Source: Aquimarina muelleri DSM 19832
GTDB taxonomy: Bacteria; Bacteroidota; Bacteroidia; Flavobacteriales; Flavobacteriaceae
Length of the DNA stretch: 42,057 bases
Assembly (NCBI RefSeq): GCF_000430665.1
Contig: NZ_AUML01000041.1
Coordinates: forward strand, 1 to 42,057
Direction: 5' to 3'
A program made the translations under genes and the position numbers. Below are positions 17,572-25,445 of the stretch, piece by piece. The notes below the pieces were generated by a model. The model saw only the letters and a program-made list of their open reading frames with translations. It did not search any database and was not told the DNA's origin. The stretch's first letter is position 1; the number at the start of each line of letters is the position of its first letter.

Positions 17572-18450
17572 ATGAAGAAGTTAATTTTTGGCATAGGTAT
17601 TACAATCATTATATTCTTAGTATTAAGAAGCACAGCTAAAGGTAGAATGGTTACCAATCATGTAACAGGAGTAGTTGCTAGTGTTGTTAAGAAAACAAAT
17701 TATATAAATACTACTGGAGATTCTATATCTACTAGAGTTATAGTGCCAGAAGGATATAAAAGAGTAGTATATAAAAAAGGATCTTTTCAGCAATATTTAC
17801 GACATTATAGCCTAAAACCATACGGAGCCAAGATTATTAATTATGATGATAGTGAGTATTTTGCACAAAATTGGCATGAAGCAATTTTAGAAGTCCCAGT
17901 TCCAGCCAATGGGTTACAACAATGTGCAGATGCATTAATGAGAATTCGATCTGAATATTTATGGCAGCAAAACAAAAAAGATAAAATAGGATTTAATTTT
18001 ACATCTGGTCATTACTGCTCATGGAACAAGTATGCACAGGGGTACAGACCCAAAATAAAAGGAAACAAAGTAACATTCCATAAAATAGCCACACCTAATC
18101 ACTCCAAAGCAAACTTTTATAAATATTTAAATCTTATTTATACCTATGCAGGGACATTATCTATGTATAATGAATTACAAAAAGTAGCTGTAAAAGACAT
18201 ACAAATTGGCGATATGCTCGTTAAACCTGGTTCTCCGGGGCATATAGAAATTATAGTCGATGAAATTATAAATGAAACTGGAGATAGAATGTATCTTTTG
18301 GCGCAAGGAAATACCCCTGCGCAAAGTGTTTGTTTGCTTAAAAATTTTGAGAACACCGAATTTTCTCCTTGGTATACATTCGATGAAAATGAAGCGGTAT
18401 ACACCCCAAGCTATTATTTTGACGAAGCACGATTTATACGGTTTAAATAA
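17572..18450 (+). CDS. DUF4846 domain protein
   Basis: A 292-residue protein with an N-terminal membrane or signal segment (MKKLIFGIGITIIIFLVLRS) and a DUF4846 domain over the rest, so probably extracytoplasmic. Family blocks are RVIVPEGYKRV, SFQQYLRHYSLKPYG, CADALMRIRSEYLW, and the C-terminal GSPGHIEIIVDEI...YLLAQGNTPAQS, where the GH followed by a Gln-containing strand recalls NlpC/P60-like or transglutaminase-like hydrolases. The function is not established. It sits between nqrF and the small ORF before apbE; the terminator upstream suggests separate transcription. Confidence 0.8.
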   Translation: MKKLIFGIGITIIIFLVLRSTAKGRMVTNHVTGVVASVVKKTNYINTTGDSISTRVIVPEGYKRVVYKKGSFQQYLRHYSLKPYGAKIINYDDSEYFAQNWHEAILEVPVPANGLQQCADALMRIRSEYLWQQNKKDKIGFNFTSGHYCSWNKYAQGYRPKIKGNKVTFHKIATPNHSKANFYKYLNLIYTYAGTLSMYNELQKVAVKDIQIGDMLVKPGSPGHIEIIVDEIINETGDRMYLLAQGNTPAQSVCLLKNFENTEFSPWYTFDENEAVYTPSYYFDEARFIRFK

Positions 18451-18487
18451 TTCGTGATTTGTCATTCTGATTTTAGTGTTAGAATAG

Positions 18488-18495
18488 TATCTTTG
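18488..18495 (+). promoter_or_regulatory. -7 element just before the 125-aa gene
   Basis: TATCTTTG, a strict TAnnTTTG match, ends only 7 bp before the ATG at 18503. Transcription would begin at or next to the start codon, giving a leaderless or nearly leaderless mRNA. A TTTG at 18458-18461 is too far upstream for standard spacing. Confidence 0.5.
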
Positions 18496-18502
18496 CCCCG
18501 CT

Positions 18503-18880
18503 ATGACCAGAATACTTACCAAACAAGAACTACACAACCTTGCGATGAATATCGTTGGTGAAGAATTAGAAAAACGAGGATACGAATTTATAGCGATCAA
18601 TAGCAAGCTAGGAAAACATCCACAATTTGTATGCGTTGATCCCTCTAATCAACGTTATTTTGTGTTGGTTAAAGCAGTATCTCATCCGGATAATCCACAT
18701 AATTATGATGTAATCTGGATGGAAGCATTTAAAAAACATGCAAGAGAGCAGGATGCAAAAGTGTTTTATGCAGGAGTTGGTTTGCAAAATGCTGAGGATC
18801 CTAATAAACCAGTTTTTTTAAATGAAGATTATGTGCTAGAATATGCAGGTCTACAAATGATAGAAACCCATTTGAATTAA
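18503..18880 (+). CDS. small conserved protein linked to nqr/apbE
   Basis: A 125-residue soluble protein with an alpha/beta look and no signal peptide. Landmarks are LTKQELHNLAMNIVGEELEKRGYEF, PQFVCVDPSNQRYFVLVKAV and VIWMEAFKKHAREQDAKVFYAGVG. To my memory, homologues sit beside nqr or apbE in Flavobacteriaceae and are sometimes misnamed NqrF because of position; it has none of the Fe-S, FAD or NADH motifs. The layout recalls a nuclease or Holliday-resolvase-like fold (core strand VCVD, then FVLVKAV), but no catalytic set is evident. It ends 2 bp before apbE, so both are likely made from one transcript starting at the box at 18488. Confidence 0.75.
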   Translation: MTRILTKQELHNLAMNIVGEELEKRGYEFIAINSKLGKHPQFVCVDPSNQRYFVLVKAVSHPDNPHNYDVIWMEAFKKHAREQDAKVFYAGVGLQNAEDPNKPVFLNEDYVLEYAGLQMIETHLN

Positions 18881-18882
18881 AA

Positions 18883-19884
18883 ATGAATAAGATCAAAAAA
18901 ATACTTTTTATACTTTTTATTGGATTAGTTTCTTGTAAAAACGAACCGCATTTACATCTTAATTATGCTAATGGAAAAGCTTTTGGTACTACCTTTTCTA
19001 TTCAATTTATAGATATAAAAGAGGTAGATTACTCCAAATCGTATGATAGTATAATTACTGTTATCAATAAATCTATGTCTACGTACATTGCAGATTCTGA
19101 TATTTCCAGAATTAATGCAGGGGATACCACGGTAACTGTAGACGATCATTTTAAAAAAGTAATGACCGCTTCCAAACATATATATAACGAAACCAAGGGA
19201 GCTTTTGATCCAACCGTAGGCATTTTGGTAAATGCATGGGACTTTGGGCCAGAAGGAAAAATAATCTCGTTAGACAGCCTTAAAATCGATAGCCTGTTAG
19301 TATCGGTAGGTTTGGATAAAGTAGTGTTAAAAGATAATTCCATTATAAAAAGTAATCCCAAAACATTTATAGATTTTAATGCTTTGGCAAAAGGCTATGC
19401 GGTAGATGTATTTGCAGGATTTTTAGAACAAAAAGGATATGCAAATTATTTAGTAGAAATAGGAGGAGAGATCGTAGGAAAAGGAAGCAATGTAGTGAAA
19501 GAAAAACCGTGGAGAATAGGGGTAGAAGATCCTAATTTTGACGGAACTCAATCCTATAGTAAAATTGTTGAGCTGCATAATGAAGCTATGGCAACCTCTG
19601 GAGGATATAGAAAATATAAAACCGATGAAAATGGAGAGCGGTATATTCATATTTTAAACCCTAAAACTGGCTATCCTTTAAAATCTAACCTTTTGGCAGT
19701 TTCGGTCATTGCCAATACTTGTATGGAAGCCGATGCCTATGCTACCGCGTTCATGACTATGGGATTAGATCGTTCTGAAGAATTTTTGAAATCACACCCA
19801 GCGCTAAAAGTGTATTTTATGTATCAAGACCCAAATAAGGAATTAAAAACATTATCCATAAATGGGTTTCCAACAGATGAGTAA
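18883..19884 (+). CDS. apbE: FAD:protein FMN transferase (flavin transferase), lipoprotein
   Basis: A 333-residue ApbE that transfers FMN from FAD to the threonine of S/T-GAT motifs, here the sites in NqrB and NqrC encoded just upstream. It starts with a lipoprotein signal (LFIGLVSC, lipid Cys18), placing it in the periplasm on a membrane. Family blocks are FGTTFSIQF (near 34), MSTYIADSDISRINAG, FDPTVGILVNAWDFGP (near 107), DFNALAKGYAVD (near 165), EIGGEIVGKG, the Mg2+/flavin region ATSGGYRKY and HILNPKTGYPL, and MEADAYATAFMTMG. It is convergent with the TPR-CHAT gene, with the stops 20 bp apart. Confidence 0.96.
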   Translation: MNKIKKILFILFIGLVSCKNEPHLHLNYANGKAFGTTFSIQFIDIKEVDYSKSYDSIITVINKSMSTYIADSDISRINAGDTTVTVDDHFKKVMTASKHIYNETKGAFDPTVGILVNAWDFGPEGKIISLDSLKIDSLLVSVGLDKVVLKDNSIIKSNPKTFIDFNALAKGYAVDVFAGFLEQKGYANYLVEIGGEIVGKGSNVVKEKPWRIGVEDPNFDGTQSYSKIVELHNEAMATSGGYRKYKTDENGERYIHILNPKTGYPLKSNLLAVSVIANTCMEADAYATAFMTMGLDRSEEFLKSHPALKVYFMYQDPNKELKTLSINGFPTDE

Positions 19885-19904
19885 GAGAAGATATCGGAAA
19901 GGGA

Positions 19905-22900
19905 TCAGACCTTCAAGGTTTTGAAAACCTTGAAGGTCTTCACAAGCCATCGCACCACAAAAAATAATATACCTAAAATAGTAATCCCTATAATCCAATA
20001 CCAGGTTGTATTGTTTTCAAAAGATATAGGAGTGGTATCTCCTACTAGATAAAACCCGCCCCAATAAAAAGGTTGCGTTCGGTTTATGTTTGCAGTAGTA
20101 AGGTATTGTAATTTTGCTTGTTGTAAAGCCTTGGCTTTGTTCATGCCAGCTTTAAGATTGGTATAAAAGTTTTTCATTAACTCTGGAGTGGTACTATCGG
20201 ATATCTCCCAGCTACTAAGCACCAAACTTTTGGTTCCTGCGTATTGAAAAGCAGTGCCTAAACTTATAATCCCTTCGCCTTTTGCAATTTTACCAGATCC
20301 CGTATTACAGGCGCTAAGTACCGTTAACTCTGCGGGGATATCCAAAGCAAACAATTCGTGACTATATAAATAACCATCCTCTACAGAATCTTTGCTTTTT
20401 GTAAATAAAAGCTTGGAGTTTTCGGGCTGTTCATTGTCGACTTCGCCATGTAAGGCGAGATGTAAAATAGTATAATTCCCTGCATTTTTTTTAAAATTAG
20501 CCTCTATAGCCTGAGATCCAAAATAATATTGCCCGTTAATAATATCCGCAATTGCTTTAATCTCCCTACGGGTACCAGGTAAATCGATCTTTGTATCTCT
20601 TAAAGTTGCCAGACTCATCGTTTTGGTGTCTATTGTAGAAGTATCTGAAAAAGAAAAAGCAAGGCACTCTTGTTGTTTTTTTAAAGTAGAATTTGTTTTA
20701 CCTAACCCAAATAATACATTTGCCGAATTAGCATACGAAATTGCATAGTCTTTAAGCAAATAAGATAACGCTGCGGGATTATTAGAAGCATCTTTTTGGG
20801 TAAGTAGTAGTTCAAAATTGCAATGCCAAAGTGGGCCATCGGGAACAATAATAATTTCACCTCCAACAAGTTTATCGGCAATAGGAGCAATAAGTTGTTT
20901 GTAAAGGGTATGGCTACTATTTTTGTATTTTGGTGTCTCTTGTGTGATAATTGTTTCTCTAAGTTTCTCGATGTTAGAAAGCAATTTGGGTGTTTGTAAT
21001 GGTTGTACTGCTATCTTTTGTGTAGAGATCGTAAATGCATACGTAATACTATCGGTACAGAAAAACTCTAGCAATGTAGTGTTGTTACTTAAATTTTTCT
21101 GAATATCACTAACCGTAATCGCATTGTTTTGATACTTTAATTGGTGGTATTTAGGGTAACTTGTTTCTATAACTCGGGTTAGGGAATCCTGTTTTTTGCT
21201 AATATCAAACAACTGATTTTCATACGTACTAATCATAGTAGTATCCACGCTTTTCTCAGATCGTTTGTTTATAATCTCTGAGGTGTAAAAAGCACGTTCG
21301 GCTTTTAGGCTCTTTTCCAGATCCAGAATAGTTTTTGGTAGTCCTGCAAAGTTTTTAGCGTTGGATTCTGCCAGTAATCCTTGCAGGGTGTTCGCTTTGC
21401 TTTTTTCGGTATAATAAAAAGCTTGTTCCAGAGATTGTTGCTGGGGATTGGCTTGGTATTGTAGTATATGTGCTTGTATAGCATCTGCATATACTTTTTT
21501 GCTTTGTTTGGCAAAAGTAAGCTTATCTCCGTATGTATGTAGCTTTTGCCGAATATCATGAATCAAAATATCTGCTTTTTGGTAGGTGTGTATGCTTGCA
21601 GTTAGTTCTGTTAGATCATTAGTATGCTTGTAGTGTTCTTGTAAGATTTTAGCTTTGCCATGCAGGCTAACGAGCAAAATATTGGTATCCAGATAATCGG
21701 TTGGGTCTATTTTGTTTTTGTTGTTTGTATTTTTATCAGGCAACGTATTTGCAACCATCGCTTTATCATAATACAATGCTGCTTTTTTATACTCTTTTAT
21801 TTGGTAATATACCTCTGCAATCTGGTTGTACGATTTTGCAGTTCTGGGGTGGTGGGAACCATCTGTTTGTAGTCTGGTTTTGATGCTTTTATGTAGGTGC
21901 TCCAGAGCGATAGCATACTTTTTTTGTTTAGTATATACCTCTGCTATGGCATCATAGGTGTCACAAATATAATAGTTCGTTTCTCCGTATAGATGCTGAT
22001 GTATTTTTAAAGCTTTTTGATAATAAAATAGAGCAGTAGAGTACTCTTTTTTTTGAGCATACAAATCCCCTAAATCTAGGTAAGAATACGAAGTGTCCGA
22101 ATGATGTTTTCCCACAATATTAATCCGTATTTGTATAGCTTTTTGGTAGTAAGGTAAAGCTAAATCATATTCTTCTTTTGCTTTATAGGTATTAGCAATA
22201 TTATTATAGGTGCGTGCTACCGCACCATGATTTTCTCCTAAAGAATGTACAAAATTTGTTATCGCCTTTTTATAATAAGAAATAGCTTTGTCATACTCTC
22301 CGGTATATTTATAGATAACACCTATATTATTATAATCTCGACCAATAAAAGAGTGTTTCTTATTAAATAATTTAGTGTTAATTAGTAATATTTTTTGAGA
22401 ACAGGACAAAGATTGTTTATAAAATCCTTTTTTGAAATAAATAAAACTTAATTCTGTATATATATCCGTCATTCTAGTATGGTTTTTTCCGAATGTCTGA
22501 ATTGTAATATCAAAGGATTTATTAAAGTTTAATAAAGATATGTCGTATTTCCCTTTGTATTTATACACAATACCAATGCTTTTATAGCATAAAGCAGTAT
22601 TAGGGTGATCTCCCCCAAAAGTGTCTATCATAATAGATACTGCTTTTTTTTGATATGCCATAGCCTCATCGAATTTATCTAAATAAGTAAGAACATTTCC
22701 TATATGGTGATAACAAAAAGCTGCTTCTGGGCTGGTTTTACCAAAAATGGGAGTTCTTATTTGTAATGCTTTATAGTAGTAGTCTAAAGCTATATTGTCT
22801 TTACCAAGGTGGTAATAGGTAGTGCCAATATCGATATAACTATCTGCTATTTTTGGATGTTTTTTACCAAATGCAAGGGTTCGTATCGTTAGGGCTTTTT

Positions 22901-23441
22901 TATAATGCTGTAACGCTTGGTCGTATTCTGCAAGGATGTGGTGTATAGTGCCAATATTATGATAAGAATCTCCTATTAGGGGATCTCCTTTTTTTAAAGT
23001 ATCCAGTTGTATTACCAAAGCTTTTTGATAATACTCCATCGCTTTTTCAAACTGATCTTTATTTTTATAGATATGTCCCATACTGGTGTATGAGTTCGCT
23101 ACCTCTGGGTGAGTATTTCCAAAAATATCTAATCGTATTGCCAGTGCTTTTTCTTCATTTAATAAAGCTTGCTCAAAATTGTAATTGGTATTATGAGTTT
23201 CTGCAAGCTTGGTATAGCAATTTGCAATTTGCTCCCTGGTGTTTGTTTGTGTATAGATAACAAGTGCCTTCTTAAAATATTCGAGAGCGTTATCTGGTTT
23301 TCTATGCGTTAACAGACTGTCTGCTTTAGAGAAGTATCGCGAAGCCATGTTCATATCTTGCGCAACTACAGCATTAACAGATAGCAGATACATAACAAAA
23401 CATACCATTTGGATAGAAAACAGAAAGGGAATGCGGTTCAT
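19905..23441 (-). CDS. secreted/membrane-anchored TPR-CHAT protein
   Basis: A protein of about 1178 residues. The start chosen is the ATG at 23441, which gives a good signal peptide (MNRIPFLFSIQMVCFVMYLL...VVAQ); an upstream TTG is less likely. Residues about 25-560 hold about a dozen kinesin-light-chain-type TPRs of 42 residues (pattern HP..A.SY..IG..Y...G.Y..AL.YY.KAL). A linker helix region follows, then a CHAT caspase-like domain at about 840-1125, with catalytic His near 996 (LHLALHGE) and Cys near 1044 (LSACNTGSG). A single membrane helix (WYWIIGITILGILFFVVRWL, near 1150) precedes a short basic tail. So the protease domain should face the periplasm. The CHAT residues look intact; the substrate is unknown. 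Confidence 0.88.
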   Translation of the reverse strand: MNRIPFLFSIQMVCFVMYLLSVNAVVAQDMNMASRYFSKADSLLTHRKPDNALEYFKKALVIYTQTNTREQIANCYTKLAETHNTNYNFEQALLNEEKALAIRLDIFGNTHPEVANSYTSMGHIYKNKDQFEKAMEYYQKALVIQLDTLKKGDPLIGDSYHNIGTIHHILAEYDQALQHYKKALTIRTLAFGKKHPKIADSYIDIGTTYYHLGKDNIALDYYYKALQIRTPIFGKTSPEAAFCYHHIGNVLTYLDKFDEAMAYQKKAVSIMIDTFGGDHPNTALCYKSIGIVYKYKGKYDISLLNFNKSFDITIQTFGKNHTRMTDIYTELSFIYFKKGFYKQSLSCSQKILLINTKLFNKKHSFIGRDYNNIGVIYKYTGEYDKAISYYKKAITNFVHSLGENHGAVARTYNNIANTYKAKEEYDLALPYYQKAIQIRINIVGKHHSDTSYSYLDLGDLYAQKKEYSTALFYYQKALKIHQHLYGETNYYICDTYDAIAEVYTKQKKYAIALEHLHKSIKTRLQTDGSHHPRTAKSYNQIAEVYYQIKEYKKAALYYDKAMVANTLPDKNTNNKNKIDPTDYLDTNILLVSLHGKAKILQEHYKHTNDLTELTASIHTYQKADILIHDIRQKLHTYGDKLTFAKQSKKVYADAIQAHILQYQANPQQQSLEQAFYYTEKSKANTLQGLLAESNAKNFAGLPKTILDLEKSLKAERAFYTSEIINKRSEKSVDTTMISTYENQLFDISKKQDSLTRVIETSYPKYHQLKYQNNAITVSDIQKNLSNNTTLLEFFCTDSITYAFTISTQKIAVQPLQTPKLLSNIEKLRETIITQETPKYKNSSHTLYKQLIAPIADKLVGGEIIIVPDGPLWHCNFELLLTQKDASNNPAALSYLLKDYAISYANSANVLFGLGKTNSTLKKQQECLAFSFSDTSTIDTKTMSLATLRDTKIDLPGTRREIKAIADIINGQYYFGSQAIEANFKKNAGNYTILHLALHGEVDNEQPENSKLLFTKSKDSVEDGYLYSHELFALDIPAELTVLSACNTGSGKIAKGEGIISLGTAFQYAGTKSLVLSSWEISDSTTPELMKNFYTNLKAGMNKAKALQQAKLQYLTTANINRTQPFYWGGFYLVGDTTPISFENNTTWYWIIGITILGILFFVVRWLVKTFKVFKTLKV
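19907..19939. repeat. perfect palindrome overlapping the end of the CHAT gene
   Basis: Arms of 16 bp (19907-19922 and 19924-19939) around a single base, of the AGACCTTCAAGG...CCTTGAAGGTCT type. Similar palindromes are often dispersed in Bacteroidota genomes (from memory). It encodes the last residues of the CHAT protein and lies 22 bp past the apbE stop, so it may end both transcripts. Confidence 0.75.
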
Positions 23442-23612
23442 AAAATACTTCTGTGTAATGAATAACAAAGATCGTAAAAAGGATGCCTTTGTATGTATAA
23501 AGAATCGAATAAATATGGTTAAAGTTTATTATTAGGGGGTATAGGAGTGAGAAAAATAACATAGTTTATTGAATATTACCAGGATACATAAAAAACACTG
23601 ATTTTTAGCACC

Positions 23613-23846
23613 TTAGCTATCTCCTACACCTTGCAGCAGATCGATGTAAGAGTTGTAGTGATCCCCTGCACCTTGCAGCAGATCGATGTAAGAGTTGTGG
23701 CTATCCCCTGCGCCTTGCAGTAGATCAATGTAAGAGTTGTAGTGATCTCCTGCACCTTGCAAGAGAGCGATATATGGGTTGAGCTTCGAGTGCCTCAGCT
23801 CTCTACTAGGTAGGGTTCCATAAAATGTATTTGTTATGCTTATTTT
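23613..23846 (-). pseudogene. 77-codon open frame with a 14-residue repeat, no ATG
   Basis: On the minus strand an open frame of 77 codons ends at TAA 23615-23613. It reads protein-like (GTLPSRELRHSKLNPYIALL) and then repeats a 14-residue unit, consensus HYNSYIDLLQGAGD, about four times. There is no ATG in it; CTG or TTG would be the only starts. Differences between the 42-bp units are largely at third codon positions, which argues that the frame was once, or still is, translated. It is on the same strand as the CHAT gene and 172 bp upstream. It may be a gene remnant, an unannotated short gene with an odd start, or chance. Confidence 0.35.
23618..23785. repeat. 42-bp tandem repeat, four units
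   Basis: Units start at 23618, 23660, 23702 and 23744. The first three are nearly identical (core ACCTTGCAGCAGATCGATGT); the fourth is degraded in its second half. The period is 14 codons and no stop interrupts the minus-strand frame. Confidence 0.9.
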
Positions 23847-23864
23847 TTAGCTTTTAACGATGTT

Positions 23865-23890
23865 GTCATCCTAGTGTAGACTGGGATCCA
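23865..23890 (+). repeat. ATTCC-type palindromic element, copy 1
   Basis: gtcatcctagtg-tagactgggatcca. It has the same layout as three more copies within 400 bp: TGGATTCCAGT...ACTGGAATGAC. This copy is degraded. Confidence 0.55.
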
Positions 23891-23913
23891 TTTTGTGTTG
23901 GTGTTGTTGCTAA

Positions 23914-23937
23914 TGGATTCCAGCCTTCACTGGGATA
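23914..23937 (-). repeat. ATTCC-type palindromic element, copy 2
   Basis: TGGATTCCAG...CACTGGGATA, in the opposite orientation to copy 1 and only 23 bp away. Together they form a larger inverted pair. Confidence 0.5.
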
Positions 23938-24171
23938 ATAAGAAATAAATAAAATTAGATTCCGTTCTTTATTTTGATAACACTTTGACTACGTTCCCTG
24001 TGACAGCTTAGTGGGATACGTAAGAATGATACTATGTAGTTAATATAATAGCATTGATAATTTTGTCGAAACTCAACATATCCCATCCCCAGCCCCAATG
24101 TCATTAAGTTAAGTTGTATCTTTTTGAGGATTAAACATCTGTAAAAGCAAGATACTGCTTTACTTCCATCA

Positions 24172-24198
24172 TGGATTCCAGTCTACACTGGAATGACA
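24172..24198 (-). repeat. ATTCC-type palindromic element, copy 3
   Basis: TGGATTCCAGT-CTAC-ACTGGAATGACA, the best-kept copy, with arms ATTCCAGT/ACTGGAAT. Confidence 0.65.
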
Positions 24199-24227
24199 AT
24201 CAGAAAGCATTGTATTTTGGTTATTTT

Positions 24228-24253
24228 GTCATTCCGTTGAAGAATGGAATCCA
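24228..24253 (+). repeat. ATTCC-type palindromic element, copy 4
   Basis: GTCATTCC-GTTGAAGAAT-GGAATCCA, inverted relative to copy 3. The rest of this gene-free kilobase (23442-24539) has a small hairpin at 24324-24342 (TCCTTCC/GGAAGGA) and no supported gene. Confidence 0.55.
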
Positions 24254-24396
24254 CCATTAACAAATTTTAAATTCTTAACTTAATGACATTATCCCCAGCT
24301 GCCATAAGGAAGGGGGTCAAAAGTCCTTCCTTTAGGGAAGGATTTAGAGCCTGCGCTAAACTTGATTTAGGAATGGGATAAAAATCTTGAAATCAA

Positions 24397-24490
24397 TTTA
24401 ATCCACATTGTGGAGTTTAATTCTCCGAGGCTTGCCTCGAAATGTTAAGGTCGTGTTTCCGCTGAATGCCTCGTGGGCTTGCCCCGAGGT
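24397..24490 (+). repeat. interspersed ~95-bp palindromic element, copy B
   Basis: Begins TTTAATCCACATTGTGGAGT as in copies A and C. It has the best-formed hairpins: CCAC-ATT-GTGG, CGAGGC-TT-GCCTCG, and the end block CCTCGTGGGC-TT-GCCCCGAGG. The middle differs from A and C. It sits 50 bp beyond the methyltransferase stop. Confidence 0.75.
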
Positions 24491-24539
24491 AGTTGACTAT
24501 GCATTTTTACAACTAGCAACGCTATTATAAACTAGAGTC

Positions 24540-25307
24540 TTAATGCTTATAACAAACAGGAAGTATTTCGCCTGGGGCAAGACAGTATTTAGTAACTTTT
24601 TCTTTAGACAAGATAGAGGTATAATCTACTTCATCTACTTTAAAACCAATAGATCGCAGTTTTTCAAAATAATCCCTTCCGTAAATTCGTACATGATCGT
24701 ATTGTCCAAATATACGAGCCCGCTCCTGTGGATCGGTTATGCTATCATCTTCAAAAGTGGTTTCCCTATTCAAATCCTGAGGTATTTGTAAAATAGCCAT
24801 TCCGCCAGGTTTTAAAACCCGATATAGCTCCTGCATAGCTTTAATGTCGTTAGGGATGTGTTCTAAAACGTGATTGCAAAAAATAATATCATATTCATTA
24901 TCTGTAAATGGCAGGTTACAAATATCTGCTTTTACATCTGCTAAGGGAGAGTTAAGGTCTGTAGTAGTGTATTCTATATGTTTTAGTTCCCTAAACCGTT
25001 TATAAAATGCTTGCTCTGGTGCAAAATGCAATACTTTTGCCGGTGCAGTAAAAAAATCAGTCTCATTAATAAGATATAACCAAAGTAATCTATGTCGTTC
25101 TAAAGATAGGGTAGAAGGGGATAGTACATTATCTCTTTGGTTTTCATATCCATAAGGTAAAAAACGTGAAAAACTTTTACCATCAATAGGATCGGTATAT
25201 GTATTTCCTTTTAAAAATAGAGATATAACAGGTTTCGCCAAGTAACTCAACCGAATTAAAACTGGTCTGGGTATGGTATTTAATATAAGTTTGAAGAGCT
25301 TTTTCAT
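24540..25307 (-). CDS. class I SAM-dependent methyltransferase
   Basis: A 255-residue methyltransferase. A basic N-terminus with a hydrophobic stretch (MKKLFKLILNTIPRPVLIRLSYL) precedes a Rossmann domain of the Methyltransf_11 type. The SAM region is VLHFAPEQAFYKRFRELKHIEYTTTDL, with the usual GxGxG replaced by FAPEQ. Then DVKADICNLPFTDNEYDIIFCNHVLEHIP (about 108-136) and YRVLKPGGMAILQIP (about 142-156) are motifs II-III. The FAPE form of motif I is typical of a subfamily seen in glycan and lipid loci. The substrate is unknown. It follows map on the same strand with a 138-bp gap. Confidence 0.85.
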   Translation of the reverse strand: MKKLFKLILNTIPRPVLIRLSYLAKPVISLFLKGNTYTDPIDGKSFSRFLPYGYENQRDNVLSPSTLSLERHRLLWLYLINETDFFTAPAKVLHFAPEQAFYKRFRELKHIEYTTTDLNSPLADVKADICNLPFTDNEYDIIFCNHVLEHIPNDIKAMQELYRVLKPGGMAILQIPQDLNRETTFEDDSITDPQERARIFGQYDHVRIYGRDYFEKLRSIGFKVDEVDYTSILSKEKVTKYCLAPGEILPVCYKH

Positions 25308-25445
25308 AATAAAGATACACTAAGGGCACAAAAGAAGTCTCAAAGCTTCACAAAGATTTACATAATAAAAATGTTTCATTTCATTTTTAAGTAAACTTAG
25401 ATGAACATTAATAAGAAGACCAGATTTTTAATTTTTATAAAAAAG

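Larger units (their letters stand above)
24097..24290. repeat. 17-bp inverted repeat pair enclosing 160 bp
   Basis: AATGTCATTAAGTTAAG (24097-24113) and its exact complement (24274-24290) enclose copies 3 and 4 of the ATTCC element. Both are flanked outside by similar CCCCAGC sequence. This looks like the ends of a small non-coding mobile element or a folded repeat cluster. Confidence 0.6.

Noticed and set aside
17572..19884. Treating the DUF4846 and 125-aa genes as Nqr subunits
   Set aside because: Neither has the cofactor motifs of any Nqr subunit, all six are already present, and a terminator separates the DUF4846 gene from nqrF.
23442..23468. TTG start for the TPR-CHAT protein at 23468
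   Set aside because: The ATG at 23441 gives a better signal peptide and the upstream residues (LFITQKYF) do not fit one.
23374..23562. Two 62-codon ORFs on opposite strands over the CHAT gene start
   Set aside because: They overlap the signal peptide region and have no family-like sequence.
24300..24396. Possible small RNA or gene in the 3' part of the repeat-rich gap
   Set aside because: There is only a short hairpin and no promoter plus terminator pair, so it is treated as part of the repeat region.
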